DNA of 64,000 nucleotides from Halisarca cf. caerulea (lineage: Eukaryota > Porifera > Demospongiae > Chondrillida > Halisarcidae): contig CAUJGJ010000487.1 of the NCBI GenBank assembly GCA_963170055.1, forward strand, positions 2,177,901 to 2,241,900, given 5' to 3'. The notes under the pieces are model-generated. The model was not told where the DNA came from, searched no databases, and saw only the letters and a program-made list of their open reading frames with translations. The translations under genes and the position numbers were made by a program. Shown piece after piece: positions 1 through 15,100 of the stretch (the first letter of the stretch is position 1; each line of letters opens with the position of its first letter).

Positions 1-166
1 ATAATACAACAGTATTATAATATAACATTATTCTATCAAACTAATTTGTTTGCTTGCCATTGCATAAACTTTAATGTTCACATATTATGCTTTCTACTAT
101 ATTCACTTTGTTGATCTGAATATTACATACTGTATATCAGAAGGTCACTAAACCTTGAGATCTGTG

Positions 167-1343
167 CTACTTTGCCCAAATTTCCAGCTGATCTATGAGT
201 ACATCCTCATTGCTAATGACTTGGTCAGAACACAACCTGACATGGATGTCATCAGAGGATGGTTTGACTTGACGATGGAACCATCCATAACGATCACAAC
301 AGTTGTTACCGGAAATGCAACCTTTTCCATCCCACAAGGGATCCTCCCAAGATACTCTATTAGCATGAACATTAGGAAATGCACTTTCACAATAGTAATG
401 GCTGCTGACAAAACCACGAGGACTTGTTCCACCTCGACAAGGACAAGCATACCGACTTGATAACTCGGAGACACCCACAGCATAAGTCCACAGATGTCTT
501 AATGGCTGTCCATGAGTTATAGAGACACCGTCCACATAGTACCCACCAATAACAAGACGGTTGTTGGCAGACCCAGGTAATGACAAGTCAAATGCATCCA
601 TGCTAGATAATTGATACCCTCTCACTCTCCCACACACATTGGCGTATTCATCACTGGCTGGAAATGTCAACTTTGCACATCCTGGACCAGTAGTCCTACC
701 ACATGCTGTATGGTTGGTGTCTTCATTTCTAACAGTGCGCAGATTAGATGGACATGGATCACCCTGTGTTGTGTCCAAGAGAATGACTTTCCTCCATTCA
801 CCACATATTCCACACTTGCATAGAAATCCCTTATTAATAATTTGGTTTAGTGTTTGGTTCACTAGAGTTAGTTGACCCAATACAGCATTTTCAATCCCTT
901 GGTCCCTTCTCTGCATCTCCTTGAGCACATTCTGAATAGCCTCGATCACTTAAGGTAATGGTTAGGTTTTTCATCACTGACTCCTGCACACTGCTGCTAA
1001 TCCTATCGAATTCTCCCTCAGTCAAGATGGTATCCCCAGGGTCACCTTGGGGTCCCCTTGCACCAGGAGGACCATGCTGACCCTGTGGACCTCTTGCACC
1101 ATCAGGTCCAGGATGCCCTCTGGGACCAATGGGACCTTCTAACCCTGGAGGACCAATGGGACCTACATTACCTTCTATACCACGGAAGCCTTTCTGACCT
1201 TTACTGCCGTTTTCCCCTTTGGGACCTTGTGGTCCAACTGGTCCAGTGTCTCCTGTGTCTCCCTTTGGTCCGGGAACACCTCTCACAGCTACATTGAGGC
1301 TGACCTCTCCAGTTGGGTTCTCAACACAGTACTGTGTGTTATT
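167..1343 (-). CDS. Collagen-like secreted protein with Cys-rich C-terminal domain (frameshifted, 5' exon missing)
   Basis: The minus strand encodes about 28 uninterrupted Gly-X-Y triplets (roughly 1025-1290), then a short linker with heptad-like hydrophobics and then a C-terminal domain of about 200 aa rich in Cys ([15 protein letters not shown], CNxxC-type pairs) ending at a TAA at 167. The collagen part and the C-terminal domain are in different frames; the switch falls near 945-955 with no room for an intron, so this is a 1-2 base indel (real or an assembly error). An in-frame stop lies just upstream near 1368-1370, and a splice acceptor (ctcag) at 1344-1348 suggests that a signal-peptide exon lies further to the right. 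The likely role is a trimeric extracellular collagen-domain protein. The C-terminal domain is not one I can name. It could be a pseudogene. Confidence 0.7.
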
Positions 1344-1376
1344 CTGAGACACACCAGCTATTGTACTTATCAGAGC

Positions 1377-2060
1377 AGACCACCAAGGACTGTATAATGA
1401 AGTTCATATCCATTAAGTTCACAGGATATATGTATGCTCCACTGCCTCTTTCCAAACTTTGTATATGCAGAGGTCACTGCTCCTGTATTTGTAACAATAG
1501 CCCTATTTACTGCATAACCAGAAGGTCAATGGATACTCTATATGGCTATATATACACTGGAAATCCTCCAGTGTAGTGAATTGAGGCACATACATCGATC
1601 TCAATTTCTATTTCACATGCAAGCTTTGAATTCTAAAACCTTAGCAAACACTTCACATGTGTGACTATGCTTGCAGTGGAAAATACCAAGCACATGCATT
1701 TGGATACACACACACACACGTGTGCACACATGCAAGTGCCTACATACACAGACACACACCAGTAGCTTTGAATTTATGATCAATATTTGATTTCAGGTTT
1801 GCTGACCTTTTATCAGCTTGCTAGTGAAGTATGCTGGAGGGATAAACATAATATTATATACATTGTATCCTGGTGTGGGGGCCAATTATGGGTGGATCAA
1901 AGGAAAAAGTGTGCTGACATTTGTGATGTAGCACAGGTCACTGATCTACGCACACTTCCTAATTGATGTCAATTGATGTTAATTGGTAGGATAAGTGGCT
2001 AAAACTGATCAACTCTAGATGAGACTGTACACAGTAACAGTCAACAGTGAATGGTTGCCA
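1377..2060. other. Gene-poor stretch
   Basis: I see no coding region with exon-like features. There is a short imperfect CA/TG stretch near 1705-1765. The missing 5' exon of the collagen-like gene could lie in or beyond this stretch, but no signal-peptide exon was convincing. Confidence 0.4.
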
Positions 2061-2068
2061 GGATACAA

Positions 2069-2191
2069 ATTAGTTATATCCTGTCCAGGTGTGCTACAGC
2101 AGAAAATACAGTGCTGATGACCTCGGGCTTCGCCCTCAGTCAGTCAGCACTGTATTTCTGCTGTAGCACACCTGGACAGGATATAACTAAT
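2069..2191. mobile_element. Foldback (long inverted repeat) element
   Basis: The left arm (2069-2117) and right arm (2144-2191) are reverse complements over 48-49 bp, differing only by one T in a T-run. They enclose a 26-bp GC-richer loop that contains its own small hairpin (gggcttcgccc). Near-perfect arms point to a recent foldback/MITE insertion. I could not find a convincing target-site duplication. Confidence 0.8.
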
Positions 2192-2700
2192 ACATGTAAT
2201 AATGCAATATACAATTCAATGTACAGTATATGGGCATCTACTGTATTTCCTCACTTGCTTGTACCATGCACAATCTCCCTAGGTTTGCAATATTACGCTG
2301 TAGAGTTACACACAATATACATATTTCACTATGTTATCACTTTCCATTGACTAAGCTACTCAAGTTCTCCCAGTGAAACGAGTAACTGTTAACATCTCCT
2401 CCCTCTCTAAAGGGTTTACATGAAATGGTACCTTCATCACATTCTTGGTTTGTAATTACCTTGTACATGTGTTATAAGATGAGATCTATTGAACGTGCTC
2501 CCAGACTTATGATGCAATGATTTATATGATGTACATACGTATATACAGTACTCTATATCAAACATATTGCAGATACAGTACATAGTATGCAACTTTAAGT
2601 AGTCACAGAATTCCAAAATTATTTTACTTACGTACATACTCCCCATGAAAACAAGTACACACACATGCACACATAAATGCCTACAGGTGTGCAAGCATGC

Positions 2701-2701
2701 A

Positions 2702-2752
<51 letters not shown>
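2701..2752. repeat. (CA)n microsatellite
   Basis: An uninterrupted run of CA dinucleotides of about 50 bp. The open frames across it are repeat artefacts. Confidence 0.95.
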
Positions 2753-2754
<2 letters not shown>

Positions 2755-4374
2755 ACAGCAGTTTACACATTAGGTACAGTATATACACGACAAAATGTAA
2801 GTCAAAATAATAATTATATATACATCCACCATGTGCATGTACCATACATTATAAAATTAATGCCATACTTGTATAAATAGCCTAATAAGGCTCCGTACTG
2901 GTACAATATAAATCTGATGCAGCAGGTGGGGTATAGAGTATCTATGGCTACAGTAACCCTATAGACAATCACATGTGTAAATAATTTCCATGATGCTTAG
3001 ATCAGGATCAAGGCAGACTCTTAAGTTTGGTTTGCTGGCTATCGATGTAATATAGAGTGTTGTTGCGGTCCAAGTGATGATCTGTAAAATTGATTATTGT
3101 GCATTTGGTCAGTTGTAACTGCTGTTTCCATTCATGACACCATTAACATTTGGCTTGTAAATCATCTTGTAACATTTGAGGATAGAAATTAATCACATGG
3201 AGTAATAGTTTAGTGTCTGGTGTATTTCTGAAATTTGAATTACTTCTGGTAGGTCACTGATGTACGTACATTAGGAAAGGAGTGGGACCAATATGCTCCC
3301 CAGGGGACACCAATTTAAGTGTACATGTATAAGGTAGTATACGTAATTTTGTGTTCTTGATTTGACTAAATTGCTTATGGCTAATCAATATCCTAGCCAT
3401 GAACCATAAGCAAAGTGCTTCAGTAAATACTGAATTTGAATGCCTTTGAGAAATCAAGGTAGATTGCATGGGTGCATGGCATTGAGAGATGAAGACATCT
3501 TGGACTAGGAATCCTGGATGCAAGGAGGGTTTAGCATGCAGAGTCTGATTGGCATGCTAGAAATCCACATTGGCATGCATGCTGAAATGTGGGACTTTAC
3601 ATGTGTGTTTCAAGATTTTAAAACAGCCATGACTCTTTAATCTGGCCTTTGACTATCCAGAACTCTTAATTGTTATCCAACCAGTAGAAATGTGTACCAA
3701 ATGTGAACAGTGCATTGTAAGAAGATTTGCCAATCTATTACCCTCTTTAATCCAGCATCTTTTAATGAGATAAATGTGGTTGGATTAATTTAAAGAGTCA
3801 GTCACAACTGTATACATATACATACGTATTTTTTCTAAGATAATAGAAGTAGTGCATAATATGTACTGTAGTAAAGAGATTGGTTGCATGGTGACAAGGA
3901 AGTGATCATATATTATATATATCGATCTGTCCTGATAGTAAGTACCTCTGTACATGTAGGTATTGAGAAGTACTGCATGATTTCGTCTTCTCTTTGAGGT
4001 AATTACGCAAGTTCTATTATTATATTGTACATAAATTAATGATGCATAAGGACTGTCCACCACCTCTATACACCATGCAGGACACTCCCTTCTATAGTTG
4101 GTTCGATCATATGGTTCGATGTGAGGTAAAATTCACAAATGTTTCAGATGCAGTTTGTTTATGGTGTCCAAAATCTGTCAGTTCGTGGCACTGACTGTCT
4201 TGACTAAAAATTACGGTAGCAATAACAATATTGTGTGCTTTTTACCTCATTTTACCTTGTTTTCTCAGTGTAATACAATGTGGTGTAATTCATGTACATT
4301 CATTAATATATAGAGAGGTTCAACCATAGTAGAGTATCAAATATCTACATTTACCCCCGAAAACTGTGTGCTAT
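2753..4374. other. Gene-poor stretch, no recognisable gene
   Basis: Only short open frames of random character occur here, with no exon having both splice sites and a recognisable domain. Confidence 0.4.
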
Positions 4375-4805
4375 CAGGGGCGTAGCTAGCACAGGGCTCA
4401 GAGGGCTTGAGACCCCCCTTGAAGTTTCTTCCCCAAAAAAATCTTGAGACCTCCCTTTCTTCCCAATGTACTCCAGAAACTGGCCTGGATTGGGCTCACT
4501 GCCTGTTAGTTTATGAATATACTTCTAGATGTGTTATAAAACTAATTTAAAACTAAAAACGATCTGAAATACGAAGAGTAACTTGAGTTCGTTCTGAAGA
4601 TACCACTACGTATGTACGCAGACATGTTTGAGTGCTTAAAGGTCAGGTGGGCATGGAGTATATTGCATAAGAATTTAGGGGGGCAGTGCTCCCTCAACTA
4701 AAATTTAGGGGAACTTATATGGGACTGCAGGAGCGGGTAAGTTTGGATTTTGCATTGAGCCCCCCCCCCCCCCCCCCCCTTCTTAGAATCCTGGCTACGC
4801 CCCTG
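4375..4805. mobile_element. Non-autonomous DNA element with terminal inverted repeats
   Basis: It starts with CAGGGGCGTAGC and ends with the reverse complement GCTACGCCCCTG. The interior has G/C homopolymer tracts (C-run near 4761-4780). The GGGGCGTAGC termini are typical of a short non-autonomous repeat. Related degenerate pieces appear near 5300-5360, 55995-56130 and 62490-62655. No clear target-site duplication was found, so the superfamily is undetermined. Confidence 0.6.
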
Positions 4806-6467
4806 GCTGTAGAGAGGTTTCCACTATTCTAGGAGTTTGCTATAAGAAGTTTCACTGTAGATCATTAATGCCAAGAACCATTTATCAGGATGGCTGGTTT
4901 GCACTACAAAAATTCTGCAAATCTGTACCAGATTTTGTACAGATGGAGGGATATGCAATGATTTGAACATACAGTATAACAGTGGCAGTGGAACGTGTAA
5001 ACTTTTTTTGGGGGTTGGGGGGGGGGGGGGTGCAAGGCATGTAGTGATTGAATACATGCTATCTTTCAATACTGCTTGAGAGGCTGCATCGAACTTTTCT
5101 GTTAAAATTAATTGTTGCATAATTAATGTATGATGTCATGGTAGACATGGGTGAGAGTCTACTGTATAGAATTAAATTATTATAACATTAGCGTCATTCT
5201 ACCCTAAATCATGTACATATTTTACAATTTGGGGGCATTTTTCAGTATTTATTGTTGAATTTTCCATTGTAAAGTCATAGTAATGAGTATATTGCACAAG
5301 AAGCCGTGCCCCCTCAACTAAAATTTAGGGGGGGGGGGGGGAACTGCCCTCCTACCCCCCTAATCCACTGCCTATGCATAGCCTTGATAACTACTGTTCA
5401 ATCACATCATGGGACTCGTGCTATGCCAGCACACCCCACGTATACCAGCTTGTCATTGATAGGTATTACATGGACATAGCCTATTCTTCATTTCATTGGA
5501 CAAGCCTCACCGCTAAATAAATAACAAGCTGCAATGGCAGGTAGTCATAGCTACCATTTGCTAATGTCATTGGTTAGTCAGGTGTGTATGATATGCTCTG
5601 TAGTGACAAGATTTGGGTAGGAGGAGTTCATATAGCAGTTGTATGGATGCACACACCTTTCACACAGTAATTATGTAAGCTGCAATATAGGGCTTTACCC
5701 AGGGGAAACACCACTGAGTCATGCCTTACCCAGGGAAAGTATGACTGAATTAGGACTTACCTAGGGAGAGCATTGTACACTGTCCAGTTCAAACCAGTTG
5801 GATCTGGTTTTATTGTATAAAAGCTCAAAACTGCTGGAATCTTCCATTTACTAACCTCTAAGAGTGAAGTAGCTACGGTGTATGCCAGTTTTATGAGCAG
5901 CTCCTAGTGAAACTGCAGCAGTGATCATGGTCTCAATGGATGAAGTATGTACAGAACTTTTCTGTCAATGATGTACATAGGTGCCGGTGCTACAGTACAC
6001 ATACGTATCTGTACAGTGAAACCTATTAAAGGACTCCTTTCAAATGCACCTATGTACCTAGCTCTGCTTCATATGAAATCTCTTGTATGTGTGCATTTGA
6101 ATCCTCCAAAATAAGGACACATATCTAACACAGGACAGGTTACTTGTGGTCACAATGGTGTCCATATTAGCAGACTTCACTGCCCCAGGTGCTGTTCACG
6201 AGTTATATACGTATATACCCTCAGTGAATATTGGTTTTCTAATTTTCATTTTGCTAGAGATACATACATAGGCATCTATTTTTAGTTCTACTGTATCATG
6301 TCTCATTTTTTCCAAATATTATAGTATTGTGATATAATACAGTGTATAGCAAAGCAATAATGTGAATTCCAAGTACTATCATTACATCAATCATTTGTAT
6401 ATATATATATATATCTGTAATATATTTTTGGGCTACTCAAATCATTATCAACACCACTTTTCCACAG
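4806..6467. other. Gene-poor stretch with degenerate repeat pieces
   Basis: It contains G-homopolymer tracts (5013-5031, 5328-5341) attached to pieces of the GGGGCGTAGC-type repeat, and a short imperfect direct repeat of a 'cttaccCAGGG' phrase around 5695-5775. The right end is the presumed intron leading into the exon at 6468. Confidence 0.4.
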
Positions 6468-6686
6468 ATTGTGCAGTTTATCAAGGAAAACAAGAGGGAT
6501 ATTTTAATTGGCCTTGGCATTGGAGCAGTATTGGGAGTAACAGTGATTGGTGGGATTTATTACCTAACGACTTCTGGAGGACTTGTTGCAATTGGAAGTC
6601 AATCGATTACGGCTGAAGGACTGAAAAATTGGGGTATCTTTATTCTCAGTGGAAAGGCTGTACAGATGCTTAGCCTATCAAAGTAA
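6468..6686 (+). CDS. Terminal exon of an unidentified small membrane protein (partial)
   Basis: A pyrimidine-rich acceptor (ttttccacag) is followed in phase 0 by 72 codons ending in TAA at 6684-6686. The peptide starts with a basic amphipathic stretch (QFIKENKRD), followed by a Gly-rich transmembrane segment of about 22 residues (starting ILIGLGIGAVLG) and a second weakly hydrophobic segment (WGIFILSGKAVQML). It looks like the C-terminal membrane tail of a longer protein whose upstream exons were not identified in 2.9-6.4 kb. The family is not recognised. It could be a chance open frame, but the acceptor, composition and hydrophobicity argue for an exon. Confidence 0.45.
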   Translation: MVQFIKENKRDILIGLGIGAVLGVTVIGGIYYLTTSGGLVAIGSQSITAEGLKNWGIFILSGKAVQMLSLSK

Positions 6687-6689
6687 TCT

Positions 6690-8047
6690 TTGGTTAAACA
6701 ATACTTGGATATCGCCTTTAATTGTATAAGGTTAAACCAGAATTAGACTAAAAATGCATCAATAATTTTGATTCATTTAAAAATGCACATATTTGAGGAA
6801 TTATGCCTTGGCAACCTAGCTGTGCGTGTCAGTGTGAATTAATTAGCATTTGTGTGCATGTAGGCGAGTATAAACGTGTCTCCATGCGTGTGTGTGTGTG
6901 CAGGGCTACATGCAGGATTTGGGGATGTGCAAAATGAGATTCCCATATAAAATCTAGGGGGAGGGTCAAGTGAGATAAATTGGTGCGGTGGGGTAATTCG
7001 GAATAGCTGAAAGCAGTATCAGCACAACTTACAGGCTTTACTTTGGTCACTGACAGTGTTTATATGGGATTTGCATGGGGACTCAGCAGTGATACGTATA
7101 TATGGCTAGACAGTATAGTTGCAACAAAAGTGAAGACCCTATTCTATTTTACCCTACTTTATCTATTTTTGATCTAAACCAGATATCAATTTTTTGGGTT
7201 CAGTTGTCCCAGAGGAAGGGCTATAGTTCATAGCAACTGCAAATTCCTTAACTAAAGCTATATATTATGTGTTCAGGCCTTTCCTTTATGCATGTGCATG
7301 TTTAAAACTGAATTGTTTTATCATGTCACTCTCTGTGTCACTGAGAGCCTTCATAGTAGCCCTTCAAGGTAGTGGCATCTCCAGTCTAAAATCAATGAGT
7401 GAAGTAAAATAATGATAATCATACAACTAAAATACTGGATACTGAGATCACCAATGTTTGCACAATTTTAATCTATCACTGCAGTTAGACATGCATACCA
7501 TGCGGCTGAACTGAATGCTTGTAAACCTCAATCTCTTAATTTCCATAATACCAACAATAAACTTTTGAGGTATTGTGACAGGAATCAAGCATAAAAACTT
7601 GTTTTTGTATATTTACCCATAAATCCAGCCTTTCAGTAAAGCTTAGTGTATGCTTGAATACAAATCAAGGAGGTTGGGGGGGGGCGCTTTCCCCCTGAAT
7701 GCAGCTCTGCATTGTATACATGATATCCCAAATAACTTCACAATGCTTTGTGATATTAAAGTCTGTGCATGTACTAACTGAATACATGTACCTACAGTGC
7801 ATACATACACAGATTGTGAAAGCTATCACACACATACAGGAGTAAAAGCATACATATACAAAGACATGCAACAATTTTTCAATACTCATCATATTAATTC
7901 ACAAGTATGTACGTATGAACATGATAGAACGTTGCTACTAGTGTGTTAACAGTAATGTGCGTGTGTGTGTGTGCGTGCATGAGCAAAGGTACGTAATATG
8001 CACAGTGTCTGTATTGATGAGGTGGCCCCTGCCACCCAAAACCTCTG
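6690..8047. other. Intergenic stretch downstream of NACA
   Basis: No gene is seen. It should contain the NACA 3' UTR and polyadenylation site on the minus strand just left of 8048. There is a G-run with a repeat fragment near 7672-7690. Confidence 0.4.
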
Positions 8048-11203
<3,156 letters not shown>

Positions 11204-11230
11204 TATGGGGTCGTCGCTTTGTAGTGGCCT

Positions 11231-12140
11231 ACGGGCAATAGAATGAAGAAGGAAAATTAGTCAAGAAATTCACACAAGAACTCAATACACGCTAAAAATG
11301 CCCAAATAACAATAATGTCTAATAGTTAACAAAACACAAAAGAGACCGAACTTACATCTTCTTTCTGTGAGTAGGATTTACTTGATTCCGTGGACGGGTT
11401 GTAGAGTTAAAAGTTTCGTTGGGCCGAGAGCAATTGCGCAATGTCAAGCACGTTGATCAGGGAATTCCCCTTGTATTGGGGCATTTCACCGTTGACTTTC
11501 GTAGAATCGATTGTTGCATCATGCATATTTTGGTTTTGGTTCCTAGAATGGAATTTACTCTAAACTGTCCTCTCATCCTTTACTGTACTGGTTTGCTTAA
11601 TGTAGCCAGTGCGTTATCCTTAGGCTAAATTGTTGCAAGGGGTTCCGCGCTGCTGGTGAAGGTAAACAGCCACACGCATTGCTGATACGTGTAGACTCGT
11701 TCGTTCTGTAGTGCTTTATATGTTGTGATTTGTATTTTCTTTTGTACATCGTATCATCGTCTTCTCTACCTCTAGTTATTTCGAAACATCATATCACCTG
11801 ATCAGAGGAATCGTCCGACTGTCACTGCTACTGGTTGAAAAAAAGCGCTGAGTATCTAGCAGAAGAGAAGCACTACTTCTCGACTGTCGAGTGCAAGTTT
11901 TATTTGTGCTGACACTTTCGGCATTCTGGCTCTTGTCTCTGCGGTGACATAATATTGTCTACGCCTTCGAACGTGAGGTAAGACATACTTTGCAAATACG
12001 TGATGTTATGGAAGTAATATTGCATTTATTAGCTGTTTACCAGGCCTACAAAGAACTTGTCCGCACTTTGATTTTAAGCTAAATTCCTTTGCACTGTAGG
12101 CAATTTTGTGAGCCAGTACCAATTCCCACTTGCCGTTCTC
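11231..12140. promoter_or_regulatory. Probable bidirectional promoter and 5' UTRs of NACA and ZNFX1
   Basis: NACA reads left from about 11356 or slightly beyond (5' UTR exon with a minus-strand donor at 11351-11355). ZNFX1 reads right, with a 5' UTR exon ending at donor 11978 (gtaagac), an intron, and an acceptor ending at 12099 (ctgtag). Fewer than about 600 bp separate the likely start sites. No TATA box was pinned down. Confidence 0.6.
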
Positions 12141-15100
12141 ATGGCCTACAACAGTCACTACAAAAGATCAACATTGTTTTCTGGCACTAGAGGGCAGCGT
12201 GGTGGTCGCAGGCATGGAAGAGATTCTGATATTGTTGAAGTGGACTGTTATGAAGGCTCTAGACGTAGACATCTTCCGTCACTCCTGGACATAGATGATA
12301 GTAATGACACAAACTTTTCTAGTGTCTCAGTTCCATCGTCAGAACCTCAAAGAGGAAGAGGGAGAGGAAGATCTAGAGATGGAAACAGATCAAGGGGTAG
12401 GCAGAGAGGTGGGAGGCCTGGTTTCAGTAGGAGTAGAGGGCACAGAGGAGATCATTGCAATGTACATGGCGATGAGCATCGTGTTGGTCAGTTAGTTGAA
12501 GATGGTGTCAGTAGCAGAAGCTCATCGTTCTATAATGCTTCAAGACCAGAAAGGACAAGATCTCGATCGTCTAGGGGTAGATTTGGTTTCAATGGCAGAG
12601 GAAAACGTAATAGGTTTGAGCAAACATCACAGTCAGCTCGCAAAGATACGTGGATATTTGAGCTTGAATCACTGGATAGCAGTGAACTTGTAGTTGAACT
12701 TGAGGACAATCTAAAGGCTTTTCAGCATGTTATAAACAAACAGCATGCCAAAGGTTCCAGCTTGAAGCTCATGTCTTCAATTGTTCGCTTGCTGACACGT
12801 TTGGCTGAATGTGGAATTGATGCTAAGGAAGCTGCGAACAGGGTACTAGCAGAATGTCTCCATCACGAGAGATGTTGTGGGTTTCATACTCAGTTGCGGA
12901 GTTCTGTGCTGTCTGTACTTGATGCTAATAACAAGCACTGTAGCAATTTTCTTCTTATGCTTGCACATTTGTGTAGCCTGCTACTTGATCAGTACCAATG
13001 GGATGCCTATTCAGTACTTCCCATTTCCAACATTCAGAGAGTTCTCAAGAAGTTTGCAGGATCAAGTTCCACTAATACGGAAAAATTTCTCAAAGCAGTA
13101 GAGGATTTGCAGGTCCGTATCGAGAATATCCAGATCAGTGAATTCAGCAGCAATGTTGACAATGAAGAAGAAGAAGATGCTGGATACACATACCGTCTGA
13201 CCAGCATTCTTCCTGACTTTGAAGAACTCACAAGTGGGGAAGATCCAGACATACCATGCAATATTGTGAAAGGAAAGTATCAGTCTTGGAATCACTATTA
13301 TGACACACAGTTCCATCTTCTGCGGGAAGATTTTGTTCAGCCTTTACGTCACGGCATCTGTGACTATTACAAGGGATTTCGGGGGCGCGATCTACAGGAC
13401 ATTCGTGTGTACAGAGATGTTCGTGTACTCCAGCCATGGTGCACGAAAGAAGGTGTGAGTTATGTTGTGAAGTTTGATGCTAGCCGTTTTCACTATGTCA
13501 AGTGGGATCGAACGAAGAGGCTGATGTATGGCTCACTAGTGTGCTTGTTGGCTGATTTCAGTGACACAGTCATTTTGGCCTCAGTTGTAAGACGTGAAAC
13601 AGAGGAAATCACACAGGGTTTAATTTGCCTTAAACCAGAAGGCAATGAAGAATTCATTCCATGGAATCACTATAATACGTACACAATGATTGAATCCTCT
13701 GCCTACTTTGAAGCGTATCGCCACATTCTAAGAAGTTTGCAAAATGCTGAAATAGGCACCATGCCTTTCAAGCAGTACCTCATTGATGTAAAATGGGACT
13801 GTGTTGACAAGCCAGCCTATATACAGAACTACGTTAGTAAACATGAAACATCACCTTCTTATGATCTAACATCAGCCTTGGGATGCGAGGATCTTGGAAG
13901 TGCTATCAGTGTTGTTTATCCTGGCAGCTGGCCTCATTGCTCTGATACGCAGTTGGATTCTTCACAGATGGAGGCAATGAAGATGGCTTTGACTCAGGAA
14001 ATTGCCCTTATTCAAGGCCCTCCTGGCACAGGGAAGACCTACATTGGGATCAAGATTGTAGATGCACTTTGCAGAAACCGTAATGTATGGGATCCTGATT
14101 GCAGCTCCCCCATTTTGGTGGTATGCTACACTAATCATGCCCTGGATCAGTTTTTGAATGGTATAAAGGACATTGAAGTGGGCACTTATGATAGTTATGA
14201 ATCCATTCGTATTGCACGTGTTGGAAGCCGAGGGGATGCAAATATGGATAAATATGTATTGAGAAATATTCGTAGGGGCAAAATACCTAATGCAGAGTAC
14301 TATAAACTCAGAAAGCTTCAAGATACAGTGAAAGAAGAGGAAAAGGCTCTCACTGCCCGTTTGCAGTCTCTACAGCCAAGCAGTGGGTACATTCAGAGCT
14401 TCCAAGACTTGGCAAGGTTTATGGGTGCCACTCATCTTCAGCAGCTACAAGAGGTGTGCCCGGGAGAACCTCCAGATGTTGCATTGAAGGTGTGGCTTGG
14501 TCTAATGACAAAGGTCGATGTTCCACAACAAACACAGGATGGAGAGATTCATGGTGACTCAGAGGATGATACGGAACAAATCCAGATGGATTCTAGACAG
14601 GAACCTTTGATGGAAAGAGGTTCTAGCAATTTGCATTTGAAGGCTGAAAATCCTAATGAAGACAATCAAAAGGAAACAAGGCCTAGTGATGATTCTATGG
14701 TGCAGCAAGTGCCAGATACGGAAAATTCACATGTCAATGTGGTAGATGATGGAACATCCAATGCTAAAGATCTGTTGCAACAGGATGGTGAACTGGTTAT
14801 TACAACAGAAGTGTTAAATGATGGGGTGAGTGTAGATTCCAATGAGTCATCTAAAAGTGACAGTGATGCTGAAGCACTAGTTGAAGTGGAAAATGAGCAA
14901 GCCATTGAAGAGGACCGGAGAAGACTTTATGTTGGTGATCAGGAGGAATCAAAAAAGTTGAATGTCGATGCACTGCTAGCTAGCAGTGGTTCTATACCTA
15001 CAATTAAGGGCAATATGAATCAGTGGTTGCCAGTGGAGAATTATCAAGGCCTGGTTACAGAGGTTCTTCGCACACTGCCTTTGGCACCCAATGACGCTCA

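Noticed and set aside
2051..2350. 99-codon plus-strand open frame
   Set aside because: It runs straight through the foldback hairpin and has no protein character.
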